Shown here in pieces: positions 46,458 through 59,692 of a DNA stretch of 64,000 bases. Position numbers and translations under genes: made by a program. The first letter of the stretch is position 1. Every line of letters starts with the position of its first letter. Source of the DNA: Paraspadella gotoi (lineage: Eukaryota > Chaetognatha); NCBI GenBank assembly GCA_051294375.1, contig CM119265.1, positions 7,264,629 to 7,328,628 of the forward strand, read 5' to 3'. The notes under the pieces are model-generated. The model searched no databases and was not told the DNA's origin. It worked only from the letters and a program-made list of their open reading frames with translations.

Positions 46458-46715
46458 ACCTAATTTGCCAGTTAAGATTCAAGTTTGTTCTCCGTTAATC
46501 ATGTGATTGATTTGATGCCAACGCAAGTTTTTTTATCCATTAAGAATTGAATGTTAACCATTTTGATGATTTTGTGTTTACATTGATTTTTAAATGCATT
46601 TTTAAATGTACACCGTGCCTTTGATGTAGCCAATCTAGTCAAGAATTTAATTTTTACTCTATTTTTCTTTACTGTTGATTCATTTTTCTTAGCAAAGACA
46701 AATTTCTGCGTTACT

Positions 46716-48628
46716 ATGTTGTCTTCTACGCTTTTAAATCCAACGTCTGCCCCTGAGTTTCCCGCTGACCTGACTGCTTTAAATGAATCGCTTATTCCAC
46801 ACGCTCGAAGAGAACGCCAACATTCATGTGCTTTTAAAGACATTGTGGATACCAAGGATGATCAGTCGGTAGAAAATTATTTTCATAAAGGTTCGTTACC
46901 CGACAGTTTCTTAAAATCTTCTCTTGTAATAATTTAAAGTTATTGAGTGATGGCTTTTTCGCTTAACCGAAAAAGACCCAACTTTGTGGAAAAAACTATT
47001 CGCCCAGGCATTGATTTTTGTCGTATAACACTGGAAAAACCAATATGAAAATTATCCATTCATGCAATAAACTAGAGTATTTTTTTATTTTTTAGATGTT
47101 TTTGCGAGTTGTTCCACTGATCGGATCAAATCCGAAACTGTCAGTCCGGAACTTTACAAAAATTTTCGTCGGGAAACCAATCCGTTTTTTGATAAGGCAA
47201 GTTCCTATCCTAATACTGGTTAAGTTTTACCAATTTGATAGCTTCTTGTAGTATCTCGACATATTAGACTAACTTTAATTAAAATGATAATGATAAGGGA
47301 AAATGATCACTATTGAAGTATTGACGCTATTAAACAATATGCTCGAGAATGGTCGAGGCTGTTAACGTGAGGTCTGGATTTTGTTGTAAAATGGCAGCAG
47401 GGAGACGTGTGATGCCCTTGGTGTGAGGCATCTCCCGACAGCTGGCACTCAGGGCTTGGGACCTGCATGCTGCAGTGACCACACCATGTCACAGGCGTTT
47501 TTATGCCGACACCATCACACTTAACCAGCGTTTCCAAGCCAAAGGGACGAACTAAGTTTTACCAAGTTATACGAGAGGCGACTTTAGGATTCGCCAGTAC
47601 CATCTTTTGGGAAAACCGAGGCATTCCGTATCATGGCGAAATTTGGTCCCGATTGTGGTCGGTCGTTAATGCTTTGTTGCGATACGATTTCTTACACATT
47701 TGCACTTAAACTTTTATAAAAGATACATTTTTAATTTCACTGAAAATTAGTATGAAAGTTTAAATTGTAATAGATTGTAATAATTTAAATTATTATTTAG
47801 TCTAATTAAATTATAATAAATTATAAAAGTAAAGAATATTATACGTATATAATGTACATAAATACTATACTACAATGTATTTAATCGAATAAGACTCAGT
47901 AACAGAAAATAGACGAATTCCAAAATATTGGTATTATCTCCTTTGAGTGATCGTTGCAAACAGTCCAATGATATATTGTACGTCCGACTATCTAGTATCT
48001 ACCATTTTTCTAGGTGTTAAAAATGCAGGAAGCATCGCGTCGCTACAGAGAGGTTACACGCATCGGGAATTCTCCAGAGTCCGGCCTCGGGCTCACCTTA
48101 GAATCGGGGGGCTCTGCCTCTGACTCTGCCTCCTCTCTCAAAGAAACAAAGTACGAGTTGAGCTCCAAAACGTTGGCTCTTCTCAAAAGCCTCTTGTCCA
48201 AAGCCACACTGGTTAACCGCAGAGACGAGAGGGTGAGAAGGGCCGATATTTGGAACAACTACGCTCCCTTGCTCTCGGCGGTAACGATGGATCGTCGGCT
48301 AGAAAATTTGGAGGCGGCGATCGACTCGCTCAACCTGACGACGCGAAACGCTAACAACATCGCTGTCTTTCTTCGCCAACCGCCGACGAACGGGTTGAGG
48401 CTGGACAAACGTTATCACGACGCCGCCGCCAGGGTGCTCGGACCCGAGAGTTTGGAGACGATGCTGACCATGGTCGGTGCGTTGGGTCTCATCGACGAGT
48501 TCGTAAATCAGTTGAAGGACAAAGAGAACGACAAGTTGTATTTTGATTTGGCGAGGAATTTGGACGAGGAAAGGAGCGCGTTGCAGAGCATGGTAGACGT
48601 CGTACGCGCCGCAGTGAAACGATCGTGA
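46716..48628 (+). CDS. Uncharacterised helical protein (orphan gene)
   Basis: Not recognised. Three exons join in phase: 46716-46890, 47096-47196, 48014-48628, giving ~296 aa. Intron 2 appears to use a GC donor (AAG|GCAAGT), which alone keeps the third exon's long frame. The protein is soluble with no signal peptide or membrane segment. Residues ~60-115 read YFHKDVFASC then RRETNPFFDKVLKMQEASRR. A Ser-rich linker follows, then a ~160 aa mostly helical C-terminal domain with LSKATLVNRRDERVRRADIW and GPESLETMLTMVGALGLID. GC-rich third positions match neighbouring genes and support coding. The gene lies 258 bp after the LDH2-family gene, with an AG 23 nt before the ATG. The 817 bp second intron is unusually long here. 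No function is proposed. Confidence 0.6.
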
Positions 48629-49830
48629 CTTTTATTTTTGCTCTCGCAAAAAACCGAGGCCTCCCCAGCCTTGCAAAGAAAATTATTGACAATAATATTA
48701 TATTCTTAAAATTTGCTCCGTTTTTTTATTTTCTGCTAGTACATTTTGTTTCTATGATACTTGCGATTCAAAACTTCAAATGGTTTTACTATTCTACATC
48801 TTTTGCGACTGTGATCAAAGTATTCTTTTTATCAAATTATTCTTTTTTTGTAGTGTCACTTAATTTAGGATTCTATCTAGACAAGTTGTAAGATAGATTC
48901 TTTATTAAACGATCCACGAATTTCCATCAAATCGAGGCCACTTATACTTCTTGGGCAGTTTTCAGGTGAGTTAAGCGTCTAGAACATTTTTATTTTTCAT
49001 TATTAAAAAAATTGTTCTTGCGTTACCAAATTGAAAACGTTTTCTCGCACTAGGGAAACTTTGCTGTCAATAAATTATTCAATATTCCAATCCATAATTA
49101 AATTCCACAGCATGACGTGTGACTCTGACTCTGTATAAATTTATAAATATATCTTTACCGTAGATAAACTTTAACTCTCGCGGTTTCTGAGTGGAAGCAT
49201 AGAACAAGCTAGTAGTATGCAGGAAACCAATAGTCTGGCCAATGTCTTGTGCAACTGAATAGTTAGACGGGGTCACCTGGAAATATCAGCACGGAATATC
49301 AATGCCTCCAATGGTCATACATTGTAATCAAGTAAACGTAATACAAGAACCAAAGAGCAACAGGAAATAAAACTGTAAAAGAAAATGAGGCACGAATCAA
49401 GAATAAGGCATGTACTATAAAGTAAACATAATAGTAAAAGAACCAAATATAAATGTCTATGAAAACGTCCATGAGTATGAGTCCGTGAATTGATGATGAA
49501 CGGAGGAAGACAATCCTGAAGGAGAGAAATTTATTTAAACGGGCGCGCGCCTGATGCAAGAGAAGTGAAAACAGTAAATTCTTTTTTTCATTGACTTCGT
49601 TTTTTCTTTCAAGGCTGGATTCGGCATCGCCTTCCGGCATCCCCCTGTTGGGCTCCGCGGGAACTGCTCCCTCTGTCGCCACTGCGGCCAACGCCGCTTC
49701 CTCCTCCTCATTTCTGATCCGTCAGCTGCAACTGCCCCCATTCTCCACGACCCAGACGTTTGCCAACGGCACTCGTCCATCACTGCCGCACCAGCTGCAA
49801 CATTCTTCGACCACCCCAACGACCCGAGCT
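48629..49830. other. Spacer and probable Smad4 5' untranslated exon
   Basis: 48,629-49,600 is AT-rich with no gene. A pyrimidine tract and AG at 49,612-49,613 probably begin an exon that runs into the Smad4 coding region. The same frame is open across 49,614-49,830, so extra N-terminal residues from an upstream exon cannot be excluded. Confidence 0.5.
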
Positions 49831-53246
<3,416 letters not shown>

Positions 53247-53519
53247 AAAAACACTCGTTTCCGATTTTTTTTGTCGATTCTGTGAACGCGTCGTCGGAGG
53301 AATGGACGACGTTCTCCGATATATAATTTTAAAACAAGTTCGGACACCATTAGTTATGTCCTTTTCTTTTTGTTTTAACATCGGATGCGAAAGTAATTTT
53401 TATCTCGCCAGACGGGCGAATGCCCGACTTGGGTGAGATGTTAATTCGTTTCTGCTTCTTTTGACCATAATAATCGTCATCTTACTGTTTTAACATTGAA
53501 AATAGCTTAAATGTGTCAC

Positions 53520-53930
53520 CATAGGTAGAGCCAAACTTCGTCAATAGGGTGGGTCAGAAGTTTGATTTGGGAACCTTTCCAAATGAAACTTCATACATTT
53601 CTGAGAAAACTTTAAATGGAGCAAAATTTGAATTTTTTATTTTTAAAAGCAGATTCAAATAGCTTATAAAAAGTTATCTATACAAAGTATAATTCTTTTT
53701 CAATATTTTGATGATAAGTGAGTTTAAATTGAGAAAACCTTAAAAAATCATCATCATCATCCGATGATTTTAGCAGTTTTTATTAATTTTTAGTAATAAA
53801 ATATCAAAATTTTAAAAAGTTTTAATTATATTTTTTGCTTAACTTTTTAAGCTTTATCAGAATCTATTAAAAAAACTTAAAATATCCAAAAAAAAATTGA
53901 CATTATATAGTAATATAATAATATTAATTA
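53520..53930 (-). repeat. Dispersed repeat family B, copy 3 (reversed)
   Basis: The reverse complement shows the family B order: CTGATAAAGCTTAAAAAGTTAAG, the GATGATGATGATT run, CACTTATCATCAAAATATTG, and a GACCCACCCTATTG end. It is more diverged than the copies at 17.0 and 18.1 kb. Confidence 0.7.
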
Positions 53931-54854
53931 GCGAATTACTCATGGTTCGGAACATTTTTGTAAAAAAATATTTTAACACAATAATTAATACCAATAATGG
54001 ATTAGTTTAATGCTGTTCCCATTAAAATTTAAATTTGGTCGGCTACCGTTACCATAAAAAGCTGAAAATTTAGAGGTCTTTTAAATTGTTATGTTTTATA
54101 TTTTTACATTCATTTTTGTTTTATTTACAAAACAATTTTTTATTATATAGACAAGTTTATTTCTGCAGCAGCTGTATAAGAATAATTAAAGTTGTAAACT
54201 AGTAAATATAATAATTAAATTATTAATTATTTAGTTATTAATTAAACTACAAACAAATATAATTATTTACCAATAAAAAATATTAATATTAAACCTTTAA
54301 AGCAATAGAACAAAAATTTATTAAAACTTAATCAGAATACAACAATATGCAAATGAGATTAAACTCGATCTCATTTGAGATAATCCACAAATTAATCAAT
54401 TACAGCGGCTGTCCAGTTTCTCTCTTTTTCTCTCTTTTAATTCTTCATTCTGTAGCAAAATACTGGACGTTTATTATATTTTAATTTGATAAGATTAATT
54501 TGATATTTACTTATTTAAAACCTTTCTTTAATGGTCATCCAATTTTATCTTTATTAAAAAACAGAATTTTTTAAAAAAAATTATTATAAATTATTCATTA
54601 ATTATTTAAAATTATTAAAATTTATTAATACTATTAATTTAAAAATTATCTGGGACTCCTCATGATATAAAATAATTATTTAAATTATTAAATTATTTAG
54701 AACATGCTCAGGACAGCATTATTTCCTAATTGGACGAATCATATAAAGAAAAAACAATTAAAAAAATAAATAAAAAATTATTACTTAAAAATTATTCAAC
54801 ATTACGACAATTCAGATATGCCATTGAATAGACCATTAATAAGGGTATTGTGCG

Positions 54855-55595
54855 GGTATATTCACACCGCCTCACGTTCCACCATCCTTCAGCCAAATCC
54901 ATTGGCTCAGAGGGGGAACACACCATCCCAAGTGTAGTGTTCCATCCACAGTCCTAACGACTTCCCTCTGCGTTGGCAAAGCGAGACCGTCCTAGGGTAA
55001 ACCGCGCCAGTGACTGGAGGCGTCACTGAGGGTCGGAAGCCCCCAAAGCCAACAGTGAGATGCCCCATCCCAATGGGTATCACAGGCAACCGGCTGTTGC
55101 CATAAGTGGTGAGCCCTACTATCGAACACGCAACCTTCTCAGGGTACGCTACGACAAATGCCTATGCCCTGCCGACTTCGGGTACGCTACGACAAACGCC
55201 TATGCCCCTGGGGTACGCTACGACAAACGCCTATGCCCCCACAACTCGCGCTCTCTCTCTCTCTCTCCCACTATGGTAACAGTCTTGTCAGACACCTCTC
55301 AGGCTTGAGGAACCTGAGTGATGTCTTGGCCGGGGATCCTGTGGCGGTATATTCACACCGCCTCACGTCCACCATCCTTCAGCCAAATCCATTGGCTCAG
55401 AGGGGAACACACCATCCCAAGTGTAGTTTCCATCCACAGTCCTAACGACTTCCCTCTGCGTTGGCAAAGCGAGACCGTCCTAGGGTAACCGCGCCAGTGA
55501 CTGGAGGCGTCACTGAGGGTCGGAAGCCCCCAAAGCCAACAGTGAGATGCCCATCCCAATGGGTATCACAGGCAACCCGGCTGTTGCCATAGTAT
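54855..55595 (+). repeat. Family A 3' segment, direct duplication with 29 bp repeats between
   Basis: A ~250 bp segment occurs twice (54,855-55,110 and 55,345-55,595) at about 95% identity. The ~235 bp between them contains three copies of a 28-29 bp unit, GGGTACGCTACGACAAACGC + CTATGCCC, at about 55,141, 55,179 and 55,210, then a CT run. The flanking segment also forms the 3' half of the family A copy at 20,790-21,245. The arrangement resembles direct terminal repeats around a short core, or a small tandem array. Confidence 0.75.
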
Positions 55596-55987
55596 CAATA
55601 TAAAATTTTTTTTAAATTTATCAAGAACACGCTTAAAATTTTTTTTTTGCCAATTTTATTGTGTTGGATAAAATATTAAATATAAAATAATAAATAAATT
55701 AAATATAAAATAAAACTTATACATAAAAATTGTTTAGTAATTCTTTAACTAATGATATACTTATAAATTATATTTATTAAATATTTAAAGTATAGTAAAG
55801 ATTTTTTTTAGTGTCATTTGCGGACGGACACGGGGTATGTCGTTCTTTTTTTTTCTGTCGCAGTTTCTGATTCGTTTAAAAACGAGTTCGCTCTACAACG
55901 ATTGTTTGCTTCTCTCTTTTTTTTTCTTTCTCTTTTTTTTACTCATACACGCATTTGTTTGTTTTATTTACGATGAATAACTCCTCG

Positions 55988-56325
55988 TGTCAATAAATTA
56001 TTATCATCGGATCAATAAATTATTATTATCGAATCAATTAATTATTATCATTGGATTAATAAATGACTATCATCGTGTCAATAAATTATTATTATCATAT
56101 CAATAAATGATTATCATTACATCCATCATTCGGTTTTCATTGCATCAATATTTGGTTATCATCGCATCAATCCTTTAGTTATTATTTTATTAATATTTGA
56201 TTATCATCGAATCAATAATCAATTACTATTACATCATTCAATTACTATTACATCAGTCAATCAATTATTATTACATCAATCAATCAATTATTATTACATT
56301 AATAATTTGTTATCGTATCAATCAT
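55988..56325. repeat. AT-rich minisatellite, ~20-22 bp unit
   Basis: About 16 imperfect units of the type ATCAATAAATTATTATCATCG are arranged head to tail, with variants such as ATCAATCAATTATTATTAC towards the right end. Open frames are absent. Confidence 0.85.
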
Positions 56326-56913
56326 TTTTTTTTTTTCAGATTTTTTCATTAATTTTCTTTGATAGTAACATCTGGCGAGATCACTATACTTTTAAGATTT
56401 TTTAATTTTTCTTTTGTATGTTTGTCACGTATGCTATTAACAAGCTTCTTCACGCTCTTTACAATCAACCTATCCTGCACTGAGATATTATATTTTTCTA
56501 GTCTTCCTTACCAACAAAATAAATTTCCCGTTGCAATACTCGAATGTTGCTGGCATGGTTCGAGAAAAATCAGAACTGAGTATTTTGTGATATTACTATT
56601 TTTATTTTTTAGCGTTTTTATGAGAAAATTTTTTTTATTTTGCCTTAATATCAAGATAAGGTGAAAAAATATGATAAAGTGGGTCGTATTTTTTATTCAA
56701 CTGTAATACAAAATAAGTCTTATCCAATCTAAAAACCGATTCCAACTTACTATGTATTACTAATTACATTTTGTACAATAAATTTTCTACCTAATCGTGT
56801 TTACGAATTGCTGTTATTTTACTTTCAATAAAATAACTGCGTATATATGTTGTAATTTGAAAATGAAATCACGTATGAAATTCTTTTACAGCTATTTTAA
56901 AATCACAAGAAAA

Positions 56914-59348
56914 ATGACTGAAAAAGACGGTGAAGAAATGGACCGGGAGGATGAAAATCCAGAAATTCCTTCTTTCGAAGAGGTTTGTAATTTAACCTAC
57001 CCTCGTTATTTTATTTAGCATTATACTGTTTTTAGTTAATGAGTCCTACAGTATAAATTTCTGTTAGAGGTTTGGCATTCGTCTCTAAATTTTCTTGTCA
57101 GCCGAAGAACGTTGACCAAACCTCGACGATCGACGTAACGTCCGTCTCAGAACCGGAGGTTGCGTCTCAGTCCGAGACGGACCTGACGCCTGCTCCCTTC
57201 ATCGCTAATGAGGATAAAACTTTTAAGTCTGATGCCGAAGACTTGTTCGCGTCGTCAGACGACGTCGCCGCGCCCAATCTCTCGTCTGGGCTAAATGACA
57301 GCGCCGCTCGTGATTCCACGCCCGCCGCCGGAAACGGATCAGAATCCACGAACGTCAAAGGAGATGAACCGGACAAAAAAGTTGAGAATCCCGTAAAAAC
57401 GGAAACCGAATCCCCATCTCCACCTACCAATAAAAGTTCCAAGCGTACACGGGCCGGACCGAAAAGTTCCAAGCTGAAGCGTCGTTCTGGATCTGCCCCC
57501 GGCCCCCGCGAGACCTCTCCTTGGCGAACGGCGACGCCCCCGACCCGAGACAAAGATTCCGACTCGGATAACGACTCATGTGCCGGGTTCAAACCCTCAA
57601 CGACACAAGACGACGACGATTACCCCGACTCGAATATGGACAACCTTTACACCTACGAGGTCGACGACGAAAGAAAAGATAAAAAAGACGGTTCTCGCTT
57701 CGACCCTAGTGACTATTGCCTCAACTACGACGACGGCCAAAAGAAGCCGGTCAAGACTAAATCCAACAGCGGATTCTCTGACGGATCACTTTCGCCGCCC
57801 AAGATCTCCCCGGAAAGAAAGACCTCCTCCAGGCCGAATCCCGAGTGGTCCAAGAAAGGCGGCTTTTCGTCGAAGAAGCGGGGCTTGGTCGACGAAGACG
57901 CCGTCTGTTTGCCGCTGAAAAATGGTTGGCGTCGCGAGCTTGTCTACCGAAAGACGTCGGATCCTGGGAAGTCGCGTCAGAGTGACGTCTACTATTTTTC
58001 ACCTTCTGGCAAGAAACTGCGCTCTATGCCCAACATTCTTGGCTACATGGCCGAAAACGGAATCACCGAATTCGACGAAAGAAATTTTAGCTTCGCCAAG
58101 CGCTCCTTCATGGAGCCTCCCTTCGACGTGGTACGCGACGCCCTCGAGGGGAACTGGCCGAAGCCGAGCAAAGCCAAAACGGAACGCTCGTTCGTCGTAG
58201 AAGAAAAGGAAAAAGAGAAGAAAAAGAAGAAAAAGAAGAGCATGGTGTTAAGTCCGAACTCCGCAACCGCGGAAATGGCTCAAGCATATCGTCAAAGTGA
58301 TAAAATTTCAAAAGAAAACTGCAAGAAAAATCTTGACAAAGACGAATCGTTTGCCTGGGACAATACGCCAGAGCAAGAACAGTTGGGCTACTTGGGGCTC
58401 GTGCCCATGAAAAAGAATCGAAAGCGGTCTGGGGGCGATTCTCATTCCACGTCCGGGCCCAAGTCTAAAAAGATGAAATCCAGTCAAGAGGCGGGCCGCT
58501 CGACGCCAGAACAAAAAACTCCTCCCGCCCGACCAGTTAGCGAAAGTCCCCACTTAATTTGTTCGGAAGCTTGCACCGATCCGGCTGTAAAGAACGTTGA
58601 TCCTTCGTTGCCCTGTTCCGTCTGCAGAACGCTCTTCCATCCTCTCTGCGTCCATTTTGATCCCTCGTCGAATATATCCAATCAATTCGTTTGCCAGAAG
58701 TGCACGAGCGCGAATAACCGATCCAAGACCGGCTCAAAGCCCGGCCCTGCGTCTTCGAAGAAAAAGACCGATAAAACGCCGGTTTCGCCGAGCTCCTCTG
58801 GCAAACCCGCGGCGGCGCATATTGTGGAAAAGGACGGAACAGACGTCATCATTAAAATAAATGAGCGCCTCGTCAAGGTTCCTCAAAACGCTCTTGTCCA
58901 AACAGAGAGCGGACCGAAAGTTATGATGACCAAGAAGCTCTTGCAGCAGGTTATGGAGAATTCCGCGCAGGGCGAGAGTTTAAACGGATCGGTAATCTCC
59001 ACGCCTCCGTCTAAACCTGGACCCAAGAGTTCAAAACTCCAACCCAAGGATGACGGTTCATCCGAAACGCCTAAGAAAAGCCGACCTGGGCCCAAAAGCT
59101 CAAAGTTTCGATTGACGAGCGGAGAGGATAAAAGATCGGTGACACCTGAAGTGCCTGCGTCGTCTGCCTCGGTCACCACAGAGGCCAGGCCTGGACCCAA
59201 ATCTTCGAAAGCTGGGCCAAAAAGCTCGAAAAGAGACTTCAAAGAGAATGAGGACTCGATCGCTCCTGTCGCAGAACCAGAAAAGACTAAGCCCGGCCCG
59301 AAAAGCTCCAAGTCGAAGGCCGGACCAAAAAGTTCTAAAACTATTTAA
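56914..59348 (+). CDS. MBD and PHD-like chromatin protein with GPKSSK repeats
   Basis: Two exons (56914-56982, 57102-59348) join in phase to ~771 aa. A methyl-CpG-binding domain lies at ~290-365: GWRRELVYRKTSD, then SDVYYFSPSGKKLRSMPNIL, close to the MBD1-4 pattern, including the Tyr and Arg positions that usually contact methyl-CpG. A cysteine/histidine cluster at ~510-560 (CSEAC..., CSVCRTLFHPLC, CQKC) looks like a PHD finger. The rest is disordered, acidic near the N-terminus, with a Lys/Glu run near 370. GPKSSK occurs seven times exactly: once near residue 141 and six times in the last ~110 residues, usually after R/K-P or A. Likely a nuclear reader of methylated DNA. It could be a lineage-specific MBD protein rather than an ortholog of a named vertebrate gene. 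An AG lies 22 nt before the ATG. Confidence 0.85.
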
Positions 59349-59692
59349 ACAATTTTTTTACAACTTTTAATAAATATTTGTAAATATTAATTTTTATATT
59401 CTTTGAGGTAAAATTTTACTTTCGCCGCCTGGGGTTTTGGCTTCTTTTAAAAAACTATTTAAAAATTTATTACCTAATTAGTTTAACCCTAAACCCCCCC
59501 TAACCCTAATCAGTAATCACCCTTAACCCTAAATCACCCTTAACCAACCCCCCCTAGCTCCAGTCGGCGAAATTAAAATTATGTTGTCTTTAAATATAAT
59601 CGTGCTTCTCAAATCCTCATGTAATTAGAGATACTTACTTTCGTTTGTTAAAAATTGTCAGTCTAAAAATAAGGACGAGATAAAAAGTGAAG
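59349..59692. other. Short spacer with telomere-like tract
   Basis: Contains CCCTAA/CCCTTAA-type repeats at about 59,484-59,560, then AT-rich sequence and a pyrimidine tract ending in AG at 59,660-59,661, a possible 3' splice site for the next gene. Confidence 0.6.
59484..59560. repeat. Degenerate interstitial telomeric-type repeats
   Basis: Several TAACCC / CCCTAA units (complement of TTAGGG) are mixed with variants such as CACCCTTAACC and poly-C. Too few and too impure for a telomere end; it looks like an interstitial relic. Confidence 0.6.

Larger units (their letters stand above)
53247..56913. other. Repeat-rich intergenic region
   Basis: No gene. Contains a reversed family B repeat (53,520-53,930), ~900 bp of AT-rich sequence, duplicated family A 3' segments (54,855-55,595) and a 20-22 bp minisatellite (55,988-56,325). 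An AG at 56,890-56,891 just before the next ATG may be a 3' splice site. Confidence 0.7.

Noticed and set aside
47310-47709. Open frames on both strands inside orphan-gene intron 2
   Set aside because: Neither joins in phase with the flanking exons better than direct exon 2 to exon 3 splicing, and neither shows a known motif; possibly an inserted element.
55141-55240. Three 29 bp units considered as a CRISPR array
   Set aside because: Animal DNA; spacers of 1-9 bp are far too short, and the units lie inside a dispersed repeat.
54907-55559. Two similar minus-strand frames in the family A duplication
   Set aside because: The frames are similar because the DNA is duplicated; they are short, begin at different points and show no domain.
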